NCBI RefSeq assembly: GCF_014805685.1
Contig: NC_060906.1
Span: forward strand, 5,185,715-5,249,714
Length of the DNA: 64,000 nt
Direction: 5' to 3'
DNA from: Silurus meridionalis
Lineage: Eukaryota; Chordata; Actinopteri; Siluriformes; Siluridae
Shown: positions 1-10,799 of the stretch, one piece after another
Layout: each line of letters starts with the position of its first letter
Position numbering within the stretch: position 1 is the stretch's first letter
The notes under the pieces: generated by a model
Seen by the model: only the letters and a program-made list of their open reading frames with translations
The model's database searches: none
Told to the model about the DNA's origin: nothing
Made by a program: the position numbers and the translations under genes

Positions 1-230
1 ACAATATCATCTAGTGATACAGAACACCATTAAGCATAATATTAGGAACAATAAGGAGAATTATGCATTATTCAATTATAAATAACACTTATTTATAATT
101 AATATTATCTTTTTATTTTCTTGATATTTTGGGGGGCGGGGTGGGGGTGGGGGGGGTTTACAGTGTTTAAGGAAAAACACAGTCATTAGTGTTGCACAAG
201 TCAGCTCACTCTTAGTGTCGGTCTCAATAA

Positions 231-1003
231 TTGAAAAATTATTTCAAGAAGAAGGAGGATCATAGGGCGATGTATAAGAGTGGAGGAAGGTGCACACAGG
301 TGGACGATGTTCTATGGAGGAGATGCACCCTAAAGGAGATTGGAGACAGGAAGGTGATGGCAGGGGACAGTGTAGCCAGACAGCTTCGGATGGTTGTCTG
401 TAGGATGGTTTTGGAGGTGAAGAAGAAGATGAGGAGAGTAAAGACTGAAAGAAGAATAAGATGGTGAAAGAGGAAAGAGTGTAGTGTGAGATTCAGGGAG
501 GAGGTCAGGCAGGGGCTCGGTGATGGTAAAGAGGTGCTGGAAGATTGGGGAACTACTGCAGGAGTGATAAGGGAGAGTATGTATGGTTTAGAGACAGTGG
601 CATTGAGTAAAAGACAGGAGGTAGAGCTGGAGGTAGCAGAGATGAAGATGTTGAGATGTTTGTTGGGAGTGACAACAATGGACAGGATTAGAAAAGAGTT
701 TATTAGAAGAACAGCGCATGTAGGACGTTTTGGAGACAAGGTGAGGGAGGTGTGATTGAGATGGTTTGGACATGTTCACAGGGTGGGACATGGGGTAAAT
801 CAGTAGGAGAATGCTGAGGATGGAGCCACCAGGAAGTAGGAAAAGAGGAAGATCAAGGAGGAGGTGTATGGATGTGGTGAAGGAAGACATGCAGGTAGTT
901 GGTGTGAAAAAGGGCAGATGTAGAGGACAGGGGGGTGTGGAGAAGGATGATCGGCTGTGGTGACCCCTAATGGGAGAAGCCAAAAGAAGAAGAAGAAGAA
1001 GAA
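231..1003 (+). mobile_element. RTE-type LINE, internally deleted 3' fragment
   Basis: Non-LTR retrotransposon remnant. The first part (231-about 560) encodes the basic linker between endonuclease and reverse transcriptase (ending TERRIRW before a stop). The sequence then jumps to the C-terminal domain, with GLETVALSKRQEVELEVAE and RTAHVGRFGDKVREV in the 486-755 frame, so the whole reverse transcriptase core is missing. A stop follows KVREV at 752-755. The 3' terminus has the RTE signature of a conserved GGCTGTGG..GACCCCTAA..GGGAGAAGCC block (953-980) followed by an AAG-rich tail. The same terminus is used by the SINE at 28.1 kb. Family assignment is from recall of RTE C-termini and is fairly secure; it is not a functional gene. 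Confidence 0.85.
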
Positions 1004-1682
1004 ATAAATAACAAATAACAATACCAAACAAATAAGTACAAGACTAGAACAATGTGATAAAAAATTTTATTTCATGTTGTGCATGTCTTTTTGAGCACAA
1101 AATCCTTGTTATCCACATTGATATAAAAGAAAGTGAAGAGATAAAGGTATTTACAAATAACCAAATAAATAACAAACAACTAACAATACACAAATAACCA
1201 AAAAACTAGAACACTGATCACTGTGAATTTACACTCAATGCTTTTATAGTATCATCATCATAAACTTGTTTGGTGCTGTAGCGACTTCTGTTTTCCTCAG
1301 ATCTTTTTTCCATTTATCCTGTCATCAATCCATCAAAGTAACCTGTCATTGTTTGTACTAAATGTTGTAACTGGTGGCCGTGGAAATTGTGGCCATATTA
1401 TTCGTAGCAATCAAGTATTTACTTCTGGCTTCAGTCTCAGCACAGTTACCAGGAGTATTTTTATTTTTTGTGTGTTCAGGTAGAGAAAACAGCTGATTGC
1501 AGGTGAAACATGGTGGTGGTTTCACCTCGCTCAGGTTCTTCAATTTGTACGCTCTACAGCTAACACCACTCAGAAGTTGTAAACTTTCTGCATCTCTACA
1601 GTCATCTGGAAACACTGACATCTCAACAGAGGCCTTTGGGATGGCAGACTTTGGGATGGCAGACATGAAGACAGGAAACAGC
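1004..1682. other. Intergenic, AT-rich, no gene recognised
   Basis: AT-rich DNA with repeated 'caaataac' type words at 1010-1200. Open frames at 1358-1702 and 1497-1742 lie on opposite strands over one another and show no motif, so I do not call them genes. Confidence 0.5.
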
Positions 1683-1870
1683 CAGAGGCGGACAGAGTAC
1701 ACAGCTCAGTACTTGAGTAAAAGTAAAAGTACCCCTTGCTAAATTTTACTCAAGTACAAGTAAAAGTACTACAGTCAGATGTCTACTTAAGTAAAAGTAC
1801 ATAAATACTTGTTTTTAAAAGTACTTGAGTATAAAGAGTACAAGAGTAAATTTTCTAAATATTGCATTAC
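1683..1870. mobile_element. hAT (Tol2-like) element terminus
   Basis: Begins with CAGAGGCGGACAGAGTAC and continues with dense repeats of the words AGTACTTGAGTAAAAGTA and ACTTAAGTAAAAGTAC in both orientations, as in the terminal repeats of Tol2-like hAT elements of fish. No matching opposite end was found nearby, although a similar word cluster occurs at 13.2-13.3 kb. Confidence 0.65.
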
Positions 1871-3487
1871 TACTGCCACAGTGCTTACATTTATGTACAG
1901 AAACGTCCTACATGGAGTTATGAAAAATGTTAATGTTAATACCTTGGAGAATGTAAAAGGAATTCAAAGTAAAATCAAGTCATTTTCATCTTTTGACCAT
2001 GTTGCTTTATTTAACATTTCTTACTTGCACACAAGGCAATAGAACAATGGCAACGCTCCGACAAACCTCGGCTACAGTTTTAATGGATTTTTTGCACCCA
2101 CATTTGATCCTGACTGTGTAAAACCGACCGCTTACTCAAGAACATCAAAGCAAATGCTCAGCTTACATTAATGTGTAATATCAGAAAAGAAAATGTGAGT
2201 TTCTCTGATGAAAAAACAATCAAATCAATAAACCTAAACCAGCAAAGAAGGCAATATAGCAATGTTGTAACACACCTCTGAACCTGACCGTGTTATACAC
2301 AGAGCATAGAGCAAAGAAGAGAAAATAATAATGATTAAAGAAAATCAGCTAATTAGCTGTGTTTAGGTCAACAAACAAAGAAGGAAACATAAAATACAGC
2401 TCATTTGAGTGACAGTATTAAACCCCTTCCTCTCACATTGACTTACAGGTAAAGGCAGGAGAAAAAACATTCAGCTGAATAACACCATTCTCACACACAC
2501 AATCTATGTGTGACAACTCTGTGTGTGTGTGTGTGTACTGTACTTCAATTCAATCAAATATCATGAAATCCTTGTTCAACTTGAGGAGAAGTTGGTTCTC
2601 AAAATTCTGTGAATGAATTGATCCCCTACTTGGGGTGAAAAGCAAACCTGCTATGCTAAAAGCTAAAAAGCTGGCAGGGCTGTGTTGAGCTTTAGTGAGA
2701 GCTTACGCACAGCTCGATAGGGGGCCAGTGTATTCACTCCTTCAGCTGTAGTGGCTAGGTATCCTTCAAGTTGTTTACTAATCTCATGGGAATGCGTCTG
2801 CTTGACATAAACCGGAGAAGACGAGAATGAATATTTTATGAGTGATGATTTCTATTCAAAATAACGAACGTTACAGATTAATTATTTTGCACTCCTGGCA
2901 TACATTTAGAAATTGTCACTGCAAACCAGTTTAATCATAAACGGTGGTCAAATATCGAAGCTGGAGTCTTAAACCTTTCTTGTGATGCTGAGTTTGTCCA
3001 GATCAATTAAGAGTGTGATGTTTTGACGAGTAATTAATTTTGATCAACAATAATCCGGGATCACCAGTGATCCCTGCAGCTCAAGGGGTTAAGCCTCAAC
3101 AAACACTATTGTAATCCTGTCTAGGCCAGCTGAACTGTTATTTTTTTTAAAAGCCAAATAGGGCTAGCTCTAGTCATTCGCTCTGGTGAAATAAGTGAAC
3201 TGAAAATGCCCTGCTTGCAACTAGCTAGAACTAATTATGCTTTAACATTTTTGTATGGTAAAAAAGACGTTTCGTACTCGAGCTCAGACTAGAAAAGATA
3301 TGCTCTCTATTTGTCAGGGCATGTCAAAACATGAATCTGAAAGGACTTCAGTTAATTTGATTATTATCTATGTTACACCATGATTAGCTTGCCTCGCACA
3401 GTATGTTAACTATTGTCAGGCCAAAGTTAGCCATCTGAATGGCAAATTGGCGGGTGCATGTGGCTTCGACTACTCAAACGTAACCGA
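1871..3487. other. Unassigned sequence, possibly hAT interior
   Basis: No coding signal that I can support. A short (GT)n lies at about 2520-2536. The stretch after the Tol2-like end may be internal sequence of that element, but I see no transposase motif. Confidence 0.35.
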
Positions 3488-3587
3488 NNNNNNNNNNNNN
3501 NNNNNNNNNNNNNNNNNNNNNNNNNNNNNNNNNNNNNNNNNNNNNNNNNNNNNNNNNNNNNNNNNNNNNNNNNNNNNNNNNNNNNNN
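3488..3587. other. Assembly gap (100 N)
   Basis: Exactly 100 N, the conventional size for a gap of unknown length. It cuts into the 5' part of the transposase remnant that follows. Confidence 0.99.
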
Positions 3588-4910
3588 TTAACTTCTCATT
3601 GGATAATATACATTTATGTGCCCTCTTTCATGCACAGGATATTAGACAGTATGGTTTTAATTCTATAATTGAGCCTCTAGTAAATGATCTAAAAGTGTTG
3701 AGATTGAGGGATTAAGAATCCAGTATCTGGAAGTTGTGTTAGGGTACAGGGGATAATCTGGCTTACACAGTTTATTAGGGTTTGTGGAGTCATTTAGGGC
3801 TCAATATTGCTGTCGTTTCTGTGTTCTTGAGAAAGATCACTTTCAGTTTGTGTTTTCTGAAGATAAGGTTGTACTAAGAACATCTGAGATGCATGCTCTG
3901 CACTGTAAAAGGTTACATGATGACTCTACACTACCTCATTTTTATGGCGTCAAACGTGTGTGTTTGTTAAATACACTCAGGTATTTCAACACGGCAGATA
4001 ATTCTGCTGTGGATATAATGCACAACATTTTAGAAGGTGTCACTCAGCTGGAGGTGAAACTTGTTCTGCAGTACATTCAGCATCATTTTTTGAGTGCTGA
4101 TGATCTTGCTGGTAGAATACATGCTTTTAATTATGGATACAATCAGCAGAGGAACCGTCCTCCAATCGTCAAATAGTTTGGTGGAAGCAAAGATTTGGGT
4201 TTAACTGACACCCAGTCATGGTGCTTGTTGTGCAACATGCCTCTGTTATTTGGTGATTTAGTGCAGAGATGATAAACACTGGTATCTTTTGCTTTTACTT
4301 CTGCAGATTGTTAACATTGTATTTTCACCAGCTCTAACTGAAGGCATGACCATTTATCTTAAACATTTAATCATTGAACATCACCAGCTATTCAAAAAAT
4401 GATTTCCAGAAAAAAATCTGTTGTCAAAGCATCACATAATGATACATTACCCACAGTGTATAAGAAACATTGGAGCAATTCTGCACATGTGGTGTATGTT
4501 ACGAAGCTAAAAACTAATTCTTTCAAACACAATTTAAAAGCTTCAAAAACATCACCAAAAAGCACCAGAGTTGTATGGCAATGCACTGGGGGTCTTTTAG
4601 CCAGTACAGATTGACTCTTGGTGCAGGGAAGATGGTGGAACTCAGTGGACTTAAAGGTGGCATTGACATGGCTTCCAAACTAGGAGTGGAAATATCAGAA
4701 CTTATCTATTCTGTAAAGTGGATCAAACATCATGGTACAGAGCATCACCCTGACTTTATTATCTGTACAGAAGTAGCATGTGAGATGCCAGTGTTTTGTA
4801 AGATCAGGACTATTGCTGTGAAAGATGTGCTGTTATGTGGAACACTGATGGAAACACTCTGTTTTGATGATCATTACCACGCATTTACAGTCAGACTGCA
4901 TCCAGACTGA
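3588..4910 (+). pseudogene. TNP2-like (EnSpm/CACTA-type) transposase remnant
   Basis: Right after the gap one frame gives NIHLCALFHAQDIRQYGF, then the frame changes. The clean open stretch 3784-4176 has the zinc-like pair CCRFC and the segment DIMHNILEGV, which I recognise as the conserved core of animal TNP2-like transposases. It stops at TAG (4174-4176) inside conserved sequence that continues in the same frame (FGGSKDLGL). After further frame changes, 4575-4910 carries the C-terminal module (QYRLTLGAGKMVEL, PVFCKIRTI). A poly(A) signal AATAAA follows near 5070. In plants the TNP2/DUF4218 pair drives CACTA transposition. This copy has several frame breaks and cannot make protein. Superfamily assignment is moderately secure; the exact family is not known to me. 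Confidence 0.65.
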
Positions 4911-5204
4911 GTTTTAAAGGTAGTGAATGTTAATGATCTGTTATTTCAAACAATTTGATGTTCAAATGAAATATGGTACAACAGATTCTGTACTGTATAT
5001 AGTGCACTAGTGCCATTTTATACAGATGTGATGTTTTTGTGCATGTTTTTAAACCTGACATTGTCTTAATAAAAGTTTTAAATGGTACGTTGATAAAGTT
5101 GTTTTCTGTTCTGTTCTATTCCATGTATTCAATGTAAAAAAATATGTAATAAAATGTAAATAAACTCTACAAAAGTTAAATGTTAACATTAATTGTTGTT
5201 TATT

Positions 5205-5448
5205 TTCCCTTAGTGTTAAGGTTTGCTAACACAAATCAGAGTAAATGTCCCTCAGTGTTAAATGGTAGTAACTATTTAGCGTTGAGCAGTGTTACATTTT
5301 TACTCCACACAGAGTTCATTTTACTCTGAACACTGAACAATATGTCAAGAGTCATTTTATCACCAAAATCACCAGTGGAACCAAATACACTCGGGTCCAG
5401 TGTTAAATTTAACTCTTAAAGAGTGTGTGTACTCTTTTCTCCTTACCT
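5205..5448. mobile_element. Subterminal region of a CACTA-like element
   Basis: Dense short words AGTGTTAA, TTAACTCT and ACTCTGA in both orientations, the same words found before the CACTA-like ends at 28435 and 61127. It lies just downstream of the TNP2-like remnant and probably marks that element's 3' side. A clean CACAG terminus is not visible here. Confidence 0.5.
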
Positions 5449-5504
5449 AAACACTTTCCCTTTTTTATTTTTTAGATAGATGGGTGGATAGAAAATAGAT
5501 AAAT

Positions 5505-5594
<90 letters not shown>
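5505..5594. repeat. (GATA)n microsatellite
   Basis: About 22 uninterrupted GATA units directly abut copy A of the AT-rich dispersed repeat. A GATA tract also precedes the related copy at 28858. Confidence 0.97.
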
Positions 5595-5596
<2 letters not shown>

Positions 5597-6420
5597 TATA
5601 TTGATTATAACAAACTCTTGCACAGTTTAAGTGTAATTTTAATGACATTTGAGATTAAATAAAAAACTAAAAATCGGTGATTTTTTTTAATATTAAAATG
5701 CTACCATCTAGTGGTACAATAAGACATTGCAGTAGCATTGCAGTAGCATTGATTGCAGTAGCATTGATGTCACTCCCAGGTATAGTATTTTAGGTTTACT
5801 GGTCGGCGCTATATTTGTTTTTTTTGTCTTGTCTTGTCTTGTGTTGTCTTATGTTGTCTGTCTGTACTGTTTTTTGTCTGCACTGTTTGCACTCGGTTGC
5901 ACTCGATGCACTTTATGTAGCTTTGTGTTGTGTTGTAGTTCTATGTTGTTTAGTGTAGCACCAGGGTTCCAGAGGAACGTTGTCTCGTTTTTACTGTGTA
6001 CTGTGTACCACTGTGTATAGTAGAAATTACAATAAAAGCCTCTTGACTCTTGACACTTGAATCAACTTGTCACCGGGGTGGGTATTTTTGCTATGTTTCC
6101 ACATGGACGGTTTTTACGTGTCGGACCTGCACTTCATTGCAGATTTTATCAGTAAAAAGAAATGTTTAATGTTTATTTTTCAATGGATTTTCTTTTTTAA
6201 ATATCCGACTAAAGAAAAGACGTAGAGTTTAAATTTTGCCCTTTTTATATTTATATCAAAAGTGAGTTCTGAGTGAATCATGAATAAGTAAGCAAATAAT
6301 TAAATGAATGAAATTGTTGTTTTTTTTATATATTCTATATTATTTTATTATTATTATTATATTTGTAATAATTTTATAATAGCTATCCTAGTTGTATATA
6401 TTTAAAATATTATTATATAT
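5595..6420. repeat. AT-rich dispersed repeat, copy A (interrupted)
   Basis: Shares with copies at 6475, 7530 (inverted) and 28858 the ordered landmarks: ACAGTTTAAGTGTAATTTTAA, a short 'cggtgattttt' segment, CTACCATCTAGTGG (5701-5714), GACATTGCA, then a GTTTCCAC...GACGGTTTTTAC block and 'gactaaagaaa'. An L2-like LINE tail (5829-6058) is inserted between these landmarks. No coding capacity. Confidence 0.8.
5829..6058 (+). mobile_element. LINE 3' tail (L2/Rex-like) insertion
   Basis: T-rich start with 'gtcttgtcttg', a conserved 'ccagaggaacgttgtctcgt' segment, then AATTACAATAAAAGCCTCTTGACTCTTGACACTTGA. This is the recurring 3' end of fish L2-like LINEs, with short tandem repeats at the terminus. 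It sits inside dispersed repeat copy A. Confidence 0.6.
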
Positions 6421-6474
6421 TTGACACTTTGCTATATTCATTTTTGTATTATTATTATTATTATTATTATTATT

Positions 6475-6965
6475 AGAAAGATTATAATATTGATAAACTC
6501 TTATACAGTTGAAGTGTAATTTTAATTAAATTCGAGGTAAAAAAAATAAAAAATTAAACATGGGCGATTTTTGTAGCAGTAAAATGCTACCTTCTGGTGG
6601 TGATATGAGACATTGCAACTTGTCGTCGAGCGTTTCTTTTGGTATTTTTGCTGTTTCCACTCGAACGATATTTACTTGTAGGAGCTGCGCTTCATGGTAG
6701 ATTTTAGTGCTGATTTGAGACTTAGCAACAAATATTTAGTGTATATTTTTCTGTGGATTTCTTTTTTAAATATCAGACTAAAGAAAGGACGCCATGAATA
6801 AATTTGTGTTGCGATAAAAGTTTTAATTTCACCCTTTAATATTTACGTTTAATAAAAATTGGCGAGTTTTCAGTGAATGAATAATTAAACAAATAAAATA
6901 AAAATTTCAAAATTGTTGTTTCTATTCTGTATTCTATTAACTATCTTATAATAGCTATCCTATTT
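6475..6965. repeat. AT-rich dispersed repeat, copy B
   Basis: Uninterrupted copy in the same orientation as copy A. It contains the diverged motif CTACCTTCTGGTGG (6587-6600) and 'acttgtcgtcgagcg'. It forms a large inverted repeat with copy C. Confidence 0.8.
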
Positions 6966-7184
6966 TAATGTATGTAGAATAATCTAGATAAATAATTTAA
7001 GTTTTTTATGTTTATATAAATATGGTTAAATTCTATAAAACGTAATAAATAAATGATATTTGATTATTTATGATTTACGGAAAAGTCATCATTTTTTATC
7101 AAGAATATCAATAAAAAATATAAATAACGAATAAAAAACTTAATTGTAACATTTATTCACGACGTGTAAAATTAGACTACGGTA

Positions 7185-7194
<10 letters not shown>

Positions 7195-7228
<34 letters not shown>
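7195..7228. repeat. (AC)n microsatellite
   Basis: About 17 AC units between the arms of the inverted repeat formed by copies B and C. Confidence 0.97.
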
Positions 7229-7230
<2 letters not shown>

Positions 7231-7529
7231 AATTACTTTCACTTTAAAAAAATATAAAACAAAGACAAAGGAATATTTATTAAATGACCTGTTACTGTTA
7301 GTTTGTTTATTTACATAATATTCCAGACTAAACATTGTTTTGTTTTATATAAAAAAAATTAATAACATTGTTTCATTTAACTTAATATTTATTTGCTCGT
7401 TTGACAAATCAAAATAAATACTTTCCATTTCTTAATTTTTTAACACGTTTTATAGATTTCAATCACACTTATACAAATATTTAACAAAGAACAAAACCGT
7501 TAATTTAGTACAGACTAAATACATAAAAA

Positions 7530-8015
7530 TCGGATAGCTATTATAAAATTATAAAATATATATAAAAAAAACAACGATTTAATTCATTTTATTATTTGCT
7601 TAATTATTCATGATTCACTGAGAACCCATCCATTTTTATTAAATATAAATATAAAAAAGGGCGAAATTGAAACTTTATTTAAAAATGTATTTACGACGTC
7701 CTCTCTTTAGTAGGATATTTAAAATAATAAATAAATAAATAAATAAATCCACCGACGAATAAACATTTGTTTTTACTGATAAAATCTACCATGAAGCGCA
7801 GGTCCGACAAGTAAAAACCGCCCGTGTGGAAACAGAGCAAAAATACCAAAAGTACCGCTCGACGACAAGTTGCAATGTCTCATATTACCACTAGATGGTA
7901 GCATTTTACTACTACAAAAATCGCCGATGTTCAGATTTTTTTAATTTTACCTCAAATTTAATTAAAATTACACCTAAACTCTACAAGAGTCTGTTATCTA
8001 TATAATCATCTTTCT
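7530..8015. repeat. AT-rich dispersed repeat, copy C (inverted)
   Basis: Reverse complement of copies A and B: 'cgctcgacgacaagt', 'tgcaatgtctcatatt' and CCACTAGATGGTAG (7888-7901). A further short inverted fragment of the same family ('ggatagctattataaaat') recurs at about 8086-8195. Confidence 0.8.
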
Positions 8016-8195
8016 TATAATAATAATAATAATAATAATAATTCTAGCAATGTATCTTGTATCTATTAATATTCTACATATATAAAAATAGGATAGCTAT
8101 TATAAAATTTAAAAATATATAATAGAATATATAAAAGTAACGATTTCATTCATTTTATTATTTGCTTAATTATTCATGATTCACTCAGAATTTTG

Positions 8196-9094
8196 GGGGA
8201 TTATTTCATCTTTCATTATTTTTACTTTACTATACTGAAAAGCTTAACTGGTAGCCTATATGTCTACTATATCTACTTTATCACTGTTACAACCGTTACA
8301 CAAGTCAAGTGCAAAATATAAATAAAAGTATATACACTAAATGATACAAATGTATTATTTGACCAATTTTTAAGTTTTACTACATTTTCCTCCTGGAATC
8401 CACCTTGAAATCCTACCCCCTGTTGGGATCAGGATAATCCTGTGTTTTTTGGATCAAAGTTCTCCAAATCCTACTGACAAGTTTTGAACAACACAAACTA
8501 AAGGTTTGATCCAGATTAAAACTAGTATTGGATTCCGTGATCTAATGTGATTTCAGATTCCTTCTTTCCCTTTTGAACAAACCATTTTCAAGATTTGATC
8601 CAATTTGATAACCAAAATCCGATCGCTTACCTTTGAACAACTGGCCCGAGAGCTTTCAAGGCATCTTGCCTCTTGTGGTGATGTAGGAATCAAATAAAGT
8701 AAAAGAGGAATAGAAGCAATGTTATTGTTCCATCCTAAAAAAAACAGTAATGGAAGCATCAGGAAAAAAATCATAAAGAAGCCCAAACACTCTCATTCTG
8801 AACTCTGACAATCTAACCTGCATCCCATGTTTAATTCTCGCTCACAGTCATTTCTGCACAGTCAGTCAATCAGGTCCTGAAGGTCTTGGGAGGAGTGAAG
8901 ACTTTTGCTTTGTGAATGAATGTAGTTGGCCACCTTTCTAACAACTTGGAAGAAATATTTTTTGGAAGAAGCAAGGCCCTTAACCCTAATGATTCAGGGT
9001 TGCCATATCGGGGCCACCCTGTGCACACTTCCCGCTTTAATGTTTTTTTTACAGATACAAATTCATTCTTTTACAAGTGAAGGTAAAGGTGCAC
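8196..9094. other. Non-coding, contains TTTGAACAACTGGCCC repeat end
   Basis: No gene seen. At 8440-8650 there is a repeat with 'gatccagattaaaa' and ending TTTGAACAACTGGCCC. The same words reappear together at 26.88-26.94 kb, so this is a dispersed element, probably a DNA transposon end. The open frame 8553-8786 (minus) overlaps it and is not supported. Confidence 0.5.
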
Positions 9095-9369
9095 CTTTCT
9101 GAAGGTAAGAAAGTCATTGTTCTGCTCTTTGTCTTTCATCTCGAAGTCGTAGAGCGCTTTTCCCTGCGGCTACGTGTGCGACAGTGGACTGATGCACTGC
9201 ACCTAGCTGGCAGGGACGAAGCCGTGGCTGCCATTTAGCTCTCCGTGGTACCAGTCCTCATCTACTTTCTGTTTCAGAATAATGATGTCACCCTTGTTGA
9301 ACCTGGTCGCCGGGCTCCTTGCCATTGTAGCTGTAGAGCGCCTTACCACAGGGCAGCTGAGGAACATTC
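9095..9369 (-). pseudogene. SH3RF (POSH)-like SH3-domain exon, decayed
   Basis: Read on the minus strand from a plausible acceptor (TGTGTAG at 9370 onward), the frame begins [20 protein letters not shown]. One base is then out of frame, and [32 protein letters not shown], stop, QGKALYDFEMKDKEQ follow. This is the end of one SH3 domain (the ALYxY..DELSF, WYxGxxNGxxGFVPxxYV pattern) running into the start of the next (KALYDFE), the arrangement in SH3RF-family E3 ligases. There are two in-frame TAG stops, one replacing the tyrosine expected after VPAS. It looks like an isolated exon copy, since no neighbouring exons are seen. The family is clear; the paralogue (1, 2 or 3) is not decided. Confidence 0.75.
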
Positions 9370-9379
9370 TACACAGAAC

Positions 9380-10377
9380 ATGAAGAAAACATCATTATCA
9401 ACATCACCACCATGACTATCATCAATCACCATCACCACCATCATCATTATCATTATCTACATTATCATTGTCATCATCATCACCACCATAACTTTTATCA
9501 ATCACCATCACCATCTTCAGCAGCACCTTCATCATCATCAACATCATCATTATCATCATCACCACCATACCCATCATAAATCACCATCATCAGCAGCAGC
9601 ACCTTCATCATCATTTTCATCCTCATCACCACCACCACCATGACTATCATCAATAACCATCATTATCACCATCATCATCATCATCACCACCATGACTATC
9701 ATTAATTACCATTACCACCACCATCATCATAATCATCATCATCAGCACCTTCATCATCATCAACATCATCAGCATTATCATCACCACCACCATCATCACC
9801 TTCATTATCATCAACATAATCACCACCATTACTATCATCAATCACCATCACCACCACCATTATCATCACTATCACCACCATAACTATCATCACCATCATC
9901 ATCAGCAGCAGCAGCACCGTCATCATCATCAACACCATCACCACCATGACTATCAATCACCATCATCATCACCACCACCATGACTATCATCAATCACCAT
10001 CACAACGCCATCACCACCATCATCATCACCACCATGACTATCATCAATCACCATCACAACACCATCACCACCATGACTATCAATCACCATCATCATCACC
10101 ACCACCATGACTATCATCAATCACCATCAGAACACCATCATCACCATCATCACCACCACGACTATCATCAATTGCCAACACCATCATCATCATCACCACC
10201 ACCATCATCATCAGCACCTTCATCATTATCATCACCACCACGACTAGCACTCACCAACACCACCAACATCATCATCATCAACTTCATCACCATTATCATC
10301 ATCACCACCATGACTATCATCAATCACCATCACCATCAACATCACCATCATTATTACTATCATCAGCACCATCATAA
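9380..10377. repeat. CAT/CAC minisatellite, about 1 kb
   Basis: Higher-order repeats of ATCATCACCACCATGACTATCATCAATCACC type. All the His/Gln/Ser-rich or Met/Val/Asp-rich open frames here are by-products of the repeat. Confidence 0.95.
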
Positions 10378-10402
10378 TGTGTGTGTGTGTGTGTGTGTGT
10401 GT
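10378..10402. repeat. (GT)n microsatellite
   Basis: About 12 GT units directly after the CAT/CAC minisatellite. Confidence 0.95.
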
Positions 10403-10799
10403 TTCACCTTTGCCTCTGCAATAATGTTCATTATTGGTGCTGCTTTCCCTCTTTCTTATAATTTCTTCTTAATCTTTTACTCCTTTTTTCTCTCCCTTTT
10501 GTCCTGCTTTCCTAATCCAACTCTCTGCGGAGTGCATGCTGGGAGTGAGTGGGCAGAGCGTGTGGAGTGTGAGCAGGAATGTGCTTGTCACGTTTCCTGT
10601 CTCTCTTTGCATTTTCTATCGTTTGATAGTTTTTTATCTTTATATTTATTATATTTTTCATCTAAAAGACCTCAGTTCTCTGTGTATAGAGAAGGATAAC
10701 CCGCATAACCCGGCGCCACGGTGTGAATGTGGTGACCGGCGCTAGTGTGAAGGAGTGCAGCCTGGCTGCAGGAAAGTGCATGAAAATGTTGTTCTATTC

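Noticed and set aside
9650..10700. Long His/Gln/Ser-rich and Met/Val/Asp-rich open frames
   Set aside because: They are translations of the CAT/CAC minisatellite on either strand, with no stop because of composition.
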